Shown here: positions 12,457-23,913 of the stretch, in pieces
Layout: each line of letters opens with the position of its first letter
How positions within the stretch are numbered: position 1 is the first letter of the stretch
Assembly (NCBI GenBank): GCA_029532415.1
Contig: JAQOTA010000052.1
Span: 1,550,001 to 1,614,000 of the forward strand
Direction: 5' to 3'
Source: Marasmius tenuissimus
Lineage: Eukaryota; Basidiomycota; Agaricomycetes; Agaricales; Marasmiaceae
DNA length: 64,000 nucleotides
Translations under genes and position numbers: made by a program
Notes under the pieces: generated by a model
The model's input: only the letters and a program-made list of their open reading frames with translations
Told to the model about the DNA's origin: nothing
The model's database searches: none

Positions 12457-14314
12457 ATGAACCTCGAGCACAGACTGTGTTCTACACTCGACGACTTTAT
12501 CAACGCGCATGAAACTCACTCAGTTGAGGGATTCGCCGGTCGGATGAAGTTGCTTGAGGAAGAAATCATCAACGGTCCGCCATCGTCTCTGGAACCCACA
12601 ACTTGCCTCCTAGCCGCAGAGGTTTTTGACTGCTTAGAAGGCCTTTGTGAGGTCTTTCTGAAATGGAACCGTATTGACGACGAATCGAGGTCGCGTCTTG
12701 AGGACATCTTTTTGTCGGAAAACCTCGCCTCACCCGGAATCGAGGAGGAACGCCAGACTACCATCCCATCCTACGCCAAAGCCGCTCACGCGTGGCTCCT
12801 CGACAACCTCCACAATCCCTTCCCATCCCGCCAGGTGTTCGAAAACATTTGCACCGAGTCCGGCGCCGAACTTAAACACATCCAGACGTGGTTCAATGAA
12901 ATGCGCAAGAAGATTGGCTGGAACGCCATCAAGACCGCCCACTACAAATCGCGGAAAGAAATGGTCGACGCCGCGACTCACTACTTCCTCGACGACAAAC
13001 CCACCGACTCCAAGCCCCTCCCCAACGAAATTGAAAAGAAGTTCATCACCATGGAGGCCAAGGCGAAGGATCTTTACACCAAACGATTCGCACCCAGCGA
13101 GCTTATGCGGAAGCTGGACGGGAACGTGAAGACAATGTCTTCCGAGGTGAAGCAGCAGGCGGATGCGGAGAGAAGGGAACGTCAGAAAGAAAAGCGACGT
13201 GTTGGTTATATACGGGGCGACATGGACAAAGCTGCTCCCTTCGAGTTCCGTCCGACTGGGACCATTCAGGAAATGGCTCAAGCTGCGGAGGCAAATCCGA
13301 CGACGACTGTGGCAGGCCGTAAGCGTCGATCGGGTGAAGAGGAAGAAGAGCCTTTGCGGAAGCGAAAGAGGTCAGTTCCGTTGTTTCATCTTTGGGTGCA
13401 TTCACTGATCATTTCACGCAGGCACTATCACGACGACGACGACGAAGATGCTTCTTCAGTCGCCTCATCATCACGCAGAGCATCTTCACTGTTCTCAGAC
13501 AATGAATCAACCACCGCCACCGATCTTACCACTCCAGCCTCCTCGCCTTCCCCTTGTTCTTCGTCATCGCCTCTCCCATCACACGAAGAGTCATCCACAA
13601 CTCCCCGTCGCAAACGACGCCTCTCAGAGTCTGACGGCAGCCATCCTCGCGCACCTAAACGTGCTCGCCACCAAATCGCCGGTCGTGCGTCATCTGCGCC
13701 AGCTGCTCCCATGAACCTCCCCTCCCTACCATTCGCACCAGAGGATTGGTTCAACAAGGTTCCTCCTTCAACCGAGCAGTCAACATTATTCAATCTCGAT
13801 AACACAGAGTACTCTCTCGATATCAACCGCTGGTTAGCCAATCTCAACGACTTCTCCGACGGCGAGTCCAGTGGGAGCTCCTCTAGTGGTGAGTTGCCTC
13901 GTGTTTCTATTGTCTTATGTAAGCAAACCAACTAACGTAACTTTTGTTTACACAGTCGCCACACCCTCAGACCAAACAACGAGCCTGCCTCAGATCGCTA
14001 CGCCGCCGCCTATGGATATCATGCATTTTATCCAGACTCTTACTGAACAACCGTCGTTCAATGTGCCGGATCCCCTTTACAATGCGGGCGATGTACCCAC
14101 CGAGGTCACTGCCGACTTTGCCACGCAATTTTTGAATGGTGATTTGTTTGGTGCAACGCAGTCACTGGGATCGTTGGAAGGGGATGTGTCGCTGAAAGGG
14201 GGTGTCGCTGAAAGGCTTCTCGGAGACATACGTGCCACAGATTCTCGACGGTCAGACGAGCAACGATTTATTGGGCACGTACACCGAGTTTACCTCACCG
14301 CCGAATTGGAATAG
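12457..14314 (+). CDS. HD1: HD1 homeodomain mating-type transcription factor
   Basis: Exons 12457-13370, 13422-13888 and 13956-14314. The ATG at 12457 begins MNLEHRLCSTLDDFINAHE, a helical dimerisation region with Glu/Leu-rich segments. The homeodomain is about residues 102-158: IPSYAKAAHAWLLDNLHNPF, then HIQTWFNEMRKKIGW, the atypical (TALE-like, three-residue insertion) class that defines HD1. Arg/Lys clusters (GRKRRSGEE, RKRKR, PRRKRRLSES, PKRARHQ) are likely nuclear localisation signals, and a long Ser/acidic region resembles an activation domain. Intron 1 is 51 nt, a multiple of three, so reading through it keeps frame. Intron 2 has an ACTAAC branch site. Near the end a 16-bp direct duplication (14186-14217) shifts the frame; without it the C-terminus would run GFSETYVPQILDG to a TAA near 14344. 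The product acts in the nucleus as partner of HD2. Confidence 0.9.
14186..14217 (+). repeat. 16-bp tandem duplication inside HD1 last exon
   Basis: The 14-mer gtgtcgctgaaagg occurs at 14186-14199 and again at 14202-14215, an offset of 16 bases. Because 16 is not a multiple of three, the frame after the second copy differs from the frame before the first. The earlier frame ends at TAG 14312-14314; the alternative frame stays open to a TAA near 14344 and reads like a normal protein terminus (TSPPNWNSIILDMGVAA). Confidence 0.85.
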
Positions 14315-15739
14315 TATTATTCTCGATATGGGAGTTGCAGCATAAGTGGTGAGTTGGTTTCAGATGCTCGTTGTGGCCTGTGGCTAACCTTGAGCCTCTT
14401 CTAGCTGGTTTTCCTATCTGCATCCCTCGCTTCCTTCCCTCCCCATTTCCGCTCGCATTCCATCCTCATCCTCATCCCCGTCCCCATCTGCATTTCGTTC
14501 ACGCTTTCGTATGCTGCTGCATCTATCATTATTACTTTTTTATATCCCCTTGCATTTATACCCCACCCCACTTATGGCGTCTACCACTATCCATATGCCC
14601 TATGCTGTTACATATGCTTTCTCCTCCTGCTATCGCGCTACCTACCTACTCGCTATGTTTTACTATCTCTTCTCTTCTCTCTTGTGTCAATGAAATCAAA
14701 GGTTGTATCAGTAGAATATCGCTTTTTTCTGCTTTTCTTGTTATTTGTATATCCCTCCCCATTAATCCGGAATCGTAAAGTACCTACCTAACAATGTAAA
14801 GTAGAGTAGTCGTACATATGTGTATACGTACATATCAGTCCCTGAATGAAAGAGAAATAGCAAAAACGGAATAGAACGTGGAGGTGTGATGAGAGATTGG
14901 CCTCGCTGCCGGCGTACGTTCACTCAGCCCGAGGCACGAAGTGAGTGGTTCGAGTCCACATCCTCCTCTACCCTCCTCCATTTGTTTATTCTTAAAGCTT
15001 TAGGGTGACTCGTTCACAAAATAGGTCATCCAGTGTCGGTTTCGGCAATGGGCCTGGACACAAAGGGCTCAAAATTAGATGTTTGTAGAATCAATGAAAT
15101 GAGAGTAATATCTCGCTTCTCGCGCCCCTCCTGTGGAATAGATCGCCTCTTGCCACGATCTCAGACTCTCATGCTGGGATATGTTGCTTCCGTTCAATAG
15201 TACGTACCAGACGACTCCCCGAAACTACGCGGTGGGTATCTTGAGTCGCGGGTTGATTAACTGTCGTTGTCATTCAACGAATCAGTATGAACCTAGCTGT
15301 GAGCGAGAGCTTCTGAGCAAATACATAGTAGCTACCGATTGCAATCATGAGTTTTGTGTGAGCAGCGCTCGAGCACTTATTCAAGCTGAGCTGTAAGTAT
15401 ATAATTCATAATTCCAAGCCACCCGGCCCGAATTGGAAAGATAGCTCCCAAATATGGAAAGTGCTCCTTGTTTCCCCCACCACCATCACTGATCAGCCCC
15501 TCCATTCAAGAAAGCACATGGGACTCGCTCAAACCACGGTGACTCGAGCCCGTTGACTCATTGAGACCCCAACACAGCGATTGATAAGAAAACAATTGAA
15601 CTACGGAGACTATCTTTGGAAACGAATGATGCGCGTTGCGGAACCGGGATGTGGGGTGGTTGTAATAGATATGAGGGATGGGGACTACTGCGATCTTTTC
15701 GAGTCTTCTCTCTTTCCTTCTCTCTGAGCTGCTTTGGCT
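14315..15739. other. Intergenic between HD1 and ABC transporter
   Basis: About 1.4 kb without a supported gene. 14370-14700 is C/T-rich with repeated atcctcatcc-like words and gives a Pro/His/Ser-rich open frame of no recognisable family; it probably includes the HD1 3' UTR. A tRNA-like T-loop near 14944 (gtggttcgagtccac) did not fold into a full tRNA. 15181-15396 is open on plus but motif-free. Confidence 0.45.
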
Positions 15740-18700
15740 ATGGAGGGTTTCTTGTGGTCCGCTGAGGACCAGATTGTGTTCAAAGCAAAAGTTGGGCACC
15801 ACAAGATGTACGTGGCCGCCCGTTTTTTGGTGGATGTAGAACGGCTGACTGGTTTGCCCTTCTAGTAATCCAATGGACAGTCTCGCATTTCCTGTGTACT
15901 TCTCGATAGCATCTGCTTTGGTCCTTGTGGTTCAGATGTTCCTGATACGTTTCCTCCGCGGAGACACATCTAGCGAGGCTCGATACGAGGGAACACAAGA
16001 GACGTTGAAAGTAAACGGAGCTTACAGATTCACGAGATTGCTTTATTCGCTTGTCCTCCTTGTGCTCTTCCTCTCGAGCTCGCCACGGAACCAGCAAGAT
16101 TGGTCGGAAATAGTGATCGTGAACATACCCTTTGTGTGTCTCGAGCCTTTTCATCTGTCATGACACGACGGCTAATGTATCTTGGACTGTTGCAGCTCTA
16201 TTCGTCAATCTTGATTCTATCCTCCTTCGCTGTCACCCCACGATGGAACAGGATTATCATCCGCCACTTCAACTTCGTTCTGTTCACGACCTTCGCGGTG
16301 TATTTTTACCGGGACATCTATCCACTCGCCACATACGAGAAGGAGTCCAAAGATGCGCCCGAAGGAAGGATTCTATGGCTCAAACTCGCTCTACTGGGAC
16401 TGGTTGCAGTCGTAATCCCATTGTTTGTCCCTCGAGAGTATGTACCCATCGATGCGAAGGTGTGTGGTCCGATGCTCGGTATCTTCGGCGTCTTTGAATA
16501 TTCTTATACGACTCTCATAGAATCCATCGACGCCCAGTCCAGAACAGACTGCATCTCTGTTCTCGTTGGCCATATACACCTTTATGGACCCGTTGATGCT
16601 CCTCGGATACCGGATACCTCATCTAGCATACGAAAAGCTACCACCACTCTCCGACACTGACTTTGCTCGTTATTTGAGGGCGGTGAACTTCAAGGTATAG
16701 AACATTTCCTTCGCGAGAATACGAAGAGTGGCCGTACTGACGGGGCTTTCAGTACTTGGACGCGTTCTCCGGGGCACCCAGCCGACACATCATGGTTGGA
16801 TTATTGCGTACTTTCCGTTTCGAATTCCTCTTCATGTCTCTGGCTATCATTTTACGCTCCTTTTTGGCGTTTCTCAGCCCGCTAGCGCTGAAACAGCTGC
16901 TGGTATACCTGGAAACTAGAGGTTCGGAGACGGCGACAATCCGACCGTGGGTGTGGGTGTTGTCTTTATTCGTAGGGCCTGTTCTTGGAGCAGTGATCCT
17001 CCAGAGGTACGGGTTCGTTACTGTGAGTTTGTTTCCTTATTTCCGCTGCTCAGGGATGCCGATGTCGAAACTGAACAATGACTTTCCTCAAGGCTCGGGT
17101 TCTGGTGAAATCGCAAGCTCTAATTACGCAGCTTGTTCTTGAGCATTCGCTTCGTATTCGTGTCAAAGCGGAGAGCTCGGAAACGACTTCGTCCTCTCAA
17201 GAGGGAGACGCCTCACCACAGCCTGTGGATCCCCGCACTCCAGACGACGAGCCTTCAGCCTCAGAACCCACGGAAGGGTCCCCTGAACCTCCTGCTGATA
17301 GCAAAGGACCTGTATCCGGGGGGCTCACGACCCGCAATCTAATCTAGTTGGGAAGATCACCAACCTGGTCACGACAGATCTGCAGAACATAGTCGAATTG
17401 CGGGACTTTATACTCCTATTGATTTACGTTCCGCTACAAATTGTGCTTGGCATTGTGTTCCTGTACTTCTTATTGGGCTGGAGGTGAGTGTTATATTTGA
17501 TCTCCCGGAGGCTGGAGCTGATCCCTGGTTCGCCCAGTGCTCTCGTGGGGTTTGCCACTATGATCGTTCTGGGACCGTTGCCGGGGGTTTTGATGCAGAA
17601 GATCCAAACTGCTCAGGCAGAAGGGATGAAGAGGACAGACGCTCGTGTGCAGACAGTGACCGAAAGTGAGTGTGCTCAAGATCATACGAAATGTTCGTGC
17701 ATTTGACATTGGTTCTTCTCCCTGATATTCAGCTGTCAACGTGATAAGGATGGTCAAACTCTTTGGCTGGGAGGGCAAGATGGCGTCTCGCGTCGCAGAC
17801 AAGCGGGAGGAGGAGCTGACTTGGATTAGAAAGAGGCTATACCTCGACTTGTTGAACGATATTGTAGTGTCGGTGTTACCTCGCATTTTCGATCTCACTA
17901 CGACTGATAGATATATATACCAGCTATCTCTCGCCAATTCTAGTCATCGTCGCGACCTTTGCAACTTAGTAAGATCCAACTTCTACCTCGCATTTATCTG
18001 TTTTGCTAACAATTCTCGCAGCGTAAGGTACCAGTCACCGAGGCACACTGATGACTTACCGTTTTACTAGACGTTGGTCATGAAAAAAGCGCTCACCCCG
18101 TCGACCGTGTTCAGTGCGATGGCGATTCTGGACATAATCCGCATGCAGCTTTTGATTGGGTTCCACATGCTGTCGCTCACGATTAACGGGAAAGTCTCCT
18201 TAGACCGTGTATCTGACTTCTTGAAGACTGTGAGTGGCCATCTCGACTCCTTCTCATCTGTTCAACTGCACACTCAGCGTACACGTATTTAGACTGAGCT
18301 TCTGGATGCATTCGACGAGAAGGAATCGGGTCGCGACGCGTCTGTTCCTCTTGACCGTGTCGCAAAGATTGGGTTCAAGGACGCGATATTCACGTGGACA
18401 AGAGAAGTGCTACAAACGAACGCGCCATCGAAACGAAGGTTCTCCCTTACGATAGACGGAGAACTTGTATTCAAGGAAGGGTGTGTTAACCTAGTTCTGG
18501 GGGAGACCGGTTCTGGGAAAACATCGCTATTGATGGCGTTGCTTTGTGAGTACGGATATGGTCCTTATTCCGGGCGGTTAATGACTTCGTTCGAAGCTGA
18601 AATGTGCTATATTCCTATCGGTCACGACTCGTGGTACAACCTTCCGAGGGAAGGAGGCGTCGCGTATGCCGCTCAAGAATCTTGGGTGCAGAACGAAACC

Positions 18701-21700
18701 ATCAAGGTCAGCATTTGAAATCAGCGAAATCTTGATCCGCGTACTCACCACGAACTCAGGATAATATCGTCTTTGGATCACCTTTCGATGAGGAACGGTA
18801 CAAGAAGGTCCTCTACCAATGCGCTCTGGAACGTGATATATTCCTCTTCGAGGCTGGCGATGCCACGGAGGTAGGGGAGAAAGGTATCACTCTCAGTGGA
18901 GGTCAGAAAGCGAGAATCACACTCGCTCGGGCAATCTACTCGAAGGCCTCTATTATCTTGTTAGACGATGTCCTAGCGGCACTGGAGTGGGTGATCGCCA
19001 ACATGTATAGTCAAATCGTAATTCTGACTGCCTCTATTACAAGTGTTCATACCGCCAAATGGGTTATTGACAAGTGTCTCCAGGGCGATCTGGTCAAGGG
19101 GAGGACCATCATACTGGTGGTGGGTTTCTGAACTTTGCTCTGGTCCAACGTTCGCCAGACTGACGTCCTCTAAAGACACACAACGTTGCCCTGGTCCGGC
19201 CTATCGCTGAGTTTGTTGTCTCGCTCAAGAACGGACGCGTTCTTAGCCAAGGCAACCTGGACGATGCACTGCAGCGCAATTCAGCCCTCAAAGCGGAAGT
19301 TACGAGAGACGAAGAGCGTTTGGAGAAGTACGAGGAGCTTGTGGATGAGCAGGCGCCAATGGCCATAGGTGAAGCGAAGCCCGCAAGTAATGGCAAGTTG
19401 ATCGTGGCCGAAGAGATCCAGATAGGACGCGTGACAATGGCTTCATGTAGGTCCCCCTTTTGGTGTAGTACGGCATGTGTTGACCCTCCACAGTCAAGTC
19501 GTATTTCTTAGCCATGGGGTCATGGGCATGGTTGTCTACCATGATCGTGGCTTATCTGGTGGCCGAAGTGATAGACGCGGGACAGGCGTGGTTCTTGGGT
19601 TACTGGGCCTCCCAGTACGAGAAGCATGATATCAACGAGGTGTCTGTTCCTTGGTAGGCTCGCACTTCCTTTTATCACGAGCTTTTAGATTCACTTCGAT
19701 TGTTTCAACAGGTATCTCATGATATATAGTGCGTAGCTCTACGGACGGTTGGCAACTTGCCTTGACTGACATTGTGATGAGGCGGCTTCTTCCTGGGCAA
19801 CGTCTTGGTCTACACGCTTGGAATCTCTGCCCTCATCATTGGTGCTGTTCACGCCTCAAAGCGAACGCACAGCCGGCTGATCGAGTCTGTTCTGGGAACG
19901 ACTTTGCGGTATACTCGGCCTTCATCAAAATCATGATCTGTAATACTGACTTCGTATTTGGTAGGTGGATTGATACCACTCCTATCTCTCGGATTATCAC
20001 AAGATTCACTCAAGACATACGAGTCGGTGAGCAGAAGATATCTTTGGAGGAATCTCTTTCTCACGCACGAAACTCCGGCGCAGTGGATGGCCCGCTTATA
20101 ACAACTCTCAAGTTCTTTGGGGACATCACCGCGAAGCTAGCTGTCAAGTTCTTCGCCGTCGTGGCCCTGACACCTATCTTCTTCTTACCTGGCATTGGCA
20201 TTGCTGCTGCTGGAATGTTGTGTGGCCAGATATACATCAAGTCGCAAATGTCGATCAAGCGAGAGATGTCGAACGCCCGTGCACCTGTGGTCGGACAGTA
20301 AGTCATCGCTGCTCAGACCTTCCTGGTTGTTACTCCTTTTGCCTTTTCTTAACGCTCATGTTTCTTCAGCGTTGGCTCAGCTATCGCTGGTTTAGGTGTG
20401 TTATAAGTATCCCCCTCCAATCACTCGATAACCTCTGAAAACTTACCTTTCGGGCAGCTTCCATACGGGCATATGGGGTCGAAGAACGCTTCATACAGCA
20501 ATCTATGAACCACATCGATAAATACAGCAGGGCGGCAAGAACATTTTACGATGCAAACCGTTGGATTGGTATTCGGATGGAAATTCTAGCTGGGCTTTTC
20601 GCCTCCGGGCTCTCGGCTTATCTTGTCTACGTTCAAAACTATTCCGCGGCGAACACCGGCTTTGCGCTTACAATGGCCAGTGAGTTTAGGTTGTCGATCT
20701 GGTCCAATGAACTGGCCTTGACCCATCGCAGTTGGCTTTAGCCAGAACATCTTATATTGGATACGCAACACAAACGATTTCGAGGTGCATGGTGAGTAAA
20801 CGGGACCTCTCCAGTGCTGTGCATGGCTTGATTCATGTTTCTCGCTTTACAGGGAATAGGCAAGGGGTTTTCCGGCATTGTGGCACTGTGGCTGACTTGA
20901 GTGTTTAAAGCCTTGAACGTCTTCATGCGTATTCCACGATTGAACAAGAACCTAAAGCCACTCCGAAAGGGAGGCCTCCTGCATACTGGCCCGCTTCCGG
21001 AGCCCTCAAAGTCGAAGATTTGTCTGCTCGATACTCTTTGGATGGTCCCCGCGTCTTGCACGACATTTCCTTCAAGGTTGAGTCAGGCGAACGTGTTGGC
21101 GTCGGTGAGTCGGGATCTTCATTCAACTTGTGGCAGCCGTTGACACATCAGTAGTTGGACGTACTGGATCTGGAAAGGTATCAGGAATAGGCACAATACT
21201 TTCATCGTTCAAGCTTTAACTAACGGGTCGGAACAGAGCTCTTTGACCCTTTCGCTCTTGCGAGGTATTTACACGGAAGGCAGGGTTTATTACGACGGAA
21301 CCCCGACGGACTCTGTCAACTTGGAGGCCCTTCGATCGAGCATAACCATCATCCCGCAAATGGTACGGGTAATTCGCCTCTCGCGTTTGGATACTTGATC
21401 CAATTCCGTCTACAGCCCGAACTGCTCAGTGGCACGATACGCCAGAACCTTGATCCGTTTGACCAGCACGACGATGCCACTCTCCACAACGCGCTGCGGG
21501 CCGCCGGTCTCTCATCTCTACAAGGTACTGAGGACAAAGCCAGGCTGACTTTAGATACCGCAATTTCGAGCGGAGGCGGCAATTTGTCTGTGGGTCAGCG
21601 GCAGATCCTTGCACTTGCGAGGGCCCTTGTGAGGGGAAGTAAGGTCTTGATATTGGACGAGGGTGTGTGGTTAAATCTTTCAGAGCTATACTAATATTTG

Positions 21701-22186
21701 ACGTGTATTGTGTAGCCACTTCCGCCATAGGTAGGCAGACCAGCGTCTGGGGTGACCTTATTGAGTTGAAGCTGACTATCCGTCGTCAGACTACAAGACA
21801 GACTCAGTCATCCAAACTTCCTTGCGAAATGAGCTTCCAAACGATGTCACGGTCATTACTATTGCACATCGACTACAAACGATCATGGACGCGGACAGAA
21901 TCGTGAGGATTCATCACATCCACACCGAACCATTCTGGTACTTACTGGCATACTACTAAACAGCTTGTTCTGGACGAGGGCCATCTGGTGGGTCTTCTTC
22001 AAGTGACTACCGTGAGGAGAAACAGAGCGTGCTTACATGCGTACTTTCTAATCACAGGTCGAGTTCGACTCTCCCAAAAACCTTCTCGAGAAGGAAAACG
22101 GCCTCCTGAAGACACTTGTCGACGAGTCGCACGACAAGGAGGCTTTGTACTCCATGGCGACCCAACGAGGAACGGCCATCGCGTAG
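15740..22186 (+). CDS. ABCC/MRP-type ABC transporter (full-length, many introns)
   Basis: The ATG at 15740 gives [20 protein letters not shown], spliced (15807/15866) to [14 protein letters not shown]; the same exon join is conserved in the truncated paralogue at 6954, which supports this start. Order: N-terminal membrane segments, TMD1 with [16 protein letters not shown]1 with Walker [13 protein letters not shown] (~18500), signature [14 protein letters not shown] (18895-18935), Walker [13 protein letters not shown] (split by an intron), THNV switch; then TMD2 ([13 protein letters not shown].., [22 protein letters not shown]) and NBD2 with [37 protein letters not shown] and IAHRL. Stop TAG 22184-22186. 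This is the fungal vacuolar/plasma-membrane MRP (Ycf1/Ybt1-like) architecture, exporting conjugates or bile-acid-like substrates; the substrate is unknown. NBD1 Walker B has DD where NBD2 has DE, so NBD1 may be catalytically weak. A G6 run (17318-17323) needs one more G to keep frame. Two exons are 1 and 7 nt. Confidence 0.9.
18022..18022 (+). other. Single-nucleotide exon in the ABC transporter
   Basis: The exon ending TTTGCAACTTA (17968) is followed by an intron 17969-18021 (gtaaga, branch gctaac, acceptor cgcag), a lone C at 18022, then an intron 18023-18070 (gtaagg, ctgatgac, actag) and an exon starting ACGTTGGTCATG. Joining TA+C+ACG gives FATYTLVMKK, the conserved TFATYTL motif of MRP transporters. 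Removing everything from 17969 to 18070 instead gives TAA, a stop. Confidence 0.75.
20853..20859 (+). other. 7-nt microexon followed by a GC-AG intron
   Basis: Between the exon ending GAGGTGCATG (20791) and the exon starting CCTTGAACGT (20911) lies GGAATAG. Introns 20792-20852 (gtgagt..tttacag) and 20860-20910 (gcaagg, branch gctgac, tttaaag) flank it. Joining gives [13 protein letters not shown], the conserved E..GNSLER motif before NBD2. Confidence 0.78.
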
Positions 22187-22368
22187 ATCGGAGGAGGCCA
22201 CTTCACCCCGATTTTTCCGGACCCAAAATTAAATCGATTGAACGTTTGAAAGAACTTGGCTATGGCGGAATTGAATCGGGATTTAATGAAAAAATGATAG
22301 TACATCGCTGAGTCCCCAAGTAGTTACTAGATAGTAGGTTACATGATAGCTAAAGCTGAACAAGTGTT

Positions 22369-23667
22369 TTATACAGTATTTTTAGAAAGGTGCTCCAGAG
22401 TGAAGAACAGACCGACGCTTTTAAAACACTCGAGCGCGGCCAAAGGGCCAGCTACAGGTCTCTCCTTCGCCATCAGGGTGATCTCCACTGATTTCAAGCA
22501 ATGAGGGTCTGGCAGCCATCTGGATATCAACGCGTCTGCAAGCTCCTGCTCGTCCAATCCGTCGAAATGGGTACAGAGCTTGAGCTCCGTCAGATTCGGT
22601 AAGAAAATCTGTTGTGATCCATCCGTGTACTCTGAGCCCTTCACTCCTCGGATCGACATAGAGACCAAGGTGTTTAATACAATTCTCTCGCCGATGTAAG
22701 CCTCGAATCCATCGGCGTCCGATACATTTGTGAACGTGAGGTGCTGTACATTCGTACAACGGGATACGATCGAGAATGCAGAGCTGGAGTAACAGGAGTC
22801 CAGGTGTAAAGACTGAAGCTGCTCCCAGGGTAGATGGAGCGTTCGTTCAGTGTCATCTACATCCAATTTGAGAGATGTAAGGGCCGGTAGGTCATGAAAT
22901 CGGTTCCAGATCATGGGATGATCGAAGCCCAACGGGGAGCGGAGACAAAGAGTGAGATGTTGGAGGTTAGGAAGGGTGAGGGGCCCTCGATTGGAGGGAC
23001 CACTGAGGTGGGGATAGAAGACCTCAAACTTTTGCCATCGATGCGAATCGGCCTCTAGAACGTCCATTGCAGGTTGACAACGAAAAGGAGGATTGTTGGG
23101 AAGACTGGGTTGCTCGGGTTGCTTAAAAAGCGACACCTTGATTTTGAGCGGAACTGATTTCGACCTCTCCATGAACAAAACTATTAACTCCCTGGCCAAC
23201 GCGATCCCTGGCCAGCGATGGATGTTTCCCCAGCTTTGGAAGTCAATGCTGACCGACGACCAGAGCTCCGCCGATGATATGACAATGTCCCTCCAATAAC
23301 TAGAGACGGAAGACAGAGTCAAGGCCGCTGGCGGTTTGTTCTTGTCCCCGCAGATCTCGTTCTCCTCGCAGCAGAACCGGAAGATCTCGAGCAGCGTATC
23401 GGCGGGTAGTTTGTAGACTGGCGCCAGGAAGGAACGGTATTCCTCCGTCGTCTTCTTCAATCCCGTCTGCTTCGACTCCAGCATCAATAACTTGGCCTTC
23501 AGTTTGTTGATTTCATTCTGGTTGCTCTCAATATCCTTCTCGGCGCCTCGAAGATATTCAAGGATGGCTTGTCTGGTATGCGCCGATACTGGACCGCGGC
23601 TTAATCCGCCATTCATTTTCGGAGGCAATAAGTGATTCGACATTCTGCCCATCCTCCGCTTCAGCAT
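22369..23667 (-). CDS. F-box / leucine-rich-repeat-like protein
   Basis: A single uninterrupted 432-codon frame. The N-terminal third is a coiled coil (AEKDIESNQNEINKLKAKLL), followed directly by the F-box: PVYKLPADTLLEIFRFCCEE, then ALTLSSVSSYWRDIVISSA and LWSSVSI, the standard Agaricomycete F-box signature. The rest is Leu-rich with irregular repeats (for example HLTLCLRSPLG, LTSLKLDVDD, LQSLHLDSC, LTELKLCTHF), consistent with an LRR substrate-binding region. Such proteins recruit substrates to SCF (Skp1-cullin-F-box) ubiquitin ligases and are hugely expanded in mushrooms; the target is unknown. It is convergent with the ABC transporter, 3' ends about 180 bases apart. The ATG at 23667 is the furthest upstream in frame; MSNHLLPPK, ten codons or so later, is an alternative. 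Confidence 0.85.
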   Translation of the reverse strand: MLKRRMGRMSNHLLPPKMNGGLSRGPVSAHTRQAILEYLRGAEKDIESNQNEINKLKAKLLMLESKQTGLKKTTEEYRSFLAPVYKLPADTLLEIFRFCCEENEICGDKNKPPAALTLSSVSSYWRDIVISSAELWSSVSIDFQSWGNIHRWPGIALARELIVLFMERSKSVPLKIKVSLFKQPEQPSLPNNPPFRCQPAMDVLEADSHRWQKFEVFYPHLSGPSNRGPLTLPNLQHLTLCLRSPLGFDHPMIWNRFHDLPALTSLKLDVDDTERTLHLPWEQLQSLHLDSCYSSSAFSIVSRCTNVQHLTFTNVSDADGFEAYIGERIVLNTLVSMSIRGVKGSEYTDGSQQIFLPNLTELKLCTHFDGLDEQELADALISRWLPDPHCLKSVEITLMAKERPVAGPLAALECFKSVGLFFTLEHLSKNTV

Positions 23668-23913
23668 AGTGTAAGTCTCATTCTTACTTCGAGCAACTCA
23701 CCTTTGTCAAAAATGAACGGAGGTCGACGCACAGAAAAGGGATTCAGACCCTGGAGGTTTTAATATAAGGATTGTCTTACCGAGAAAGTTCCAGTTGACA
23801 AGGGACGACATTGACGTCATACGATGCCGCACGGACCATATACGCGACGCGTTCGCGCGTGATCGTTTGCATCTTGGACTGAGCCTCTTCTCAAGACTCA
23901 CGATTCCTTGTCC

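Noticed and set aside
14878..14967. tRNA-like sequence with a T-loop (gtggttcgagtccac)
   Set aside because: The acceptor stem has two mismatches at positions 6-7 and no acceptable D or anticodon arm could be folded.
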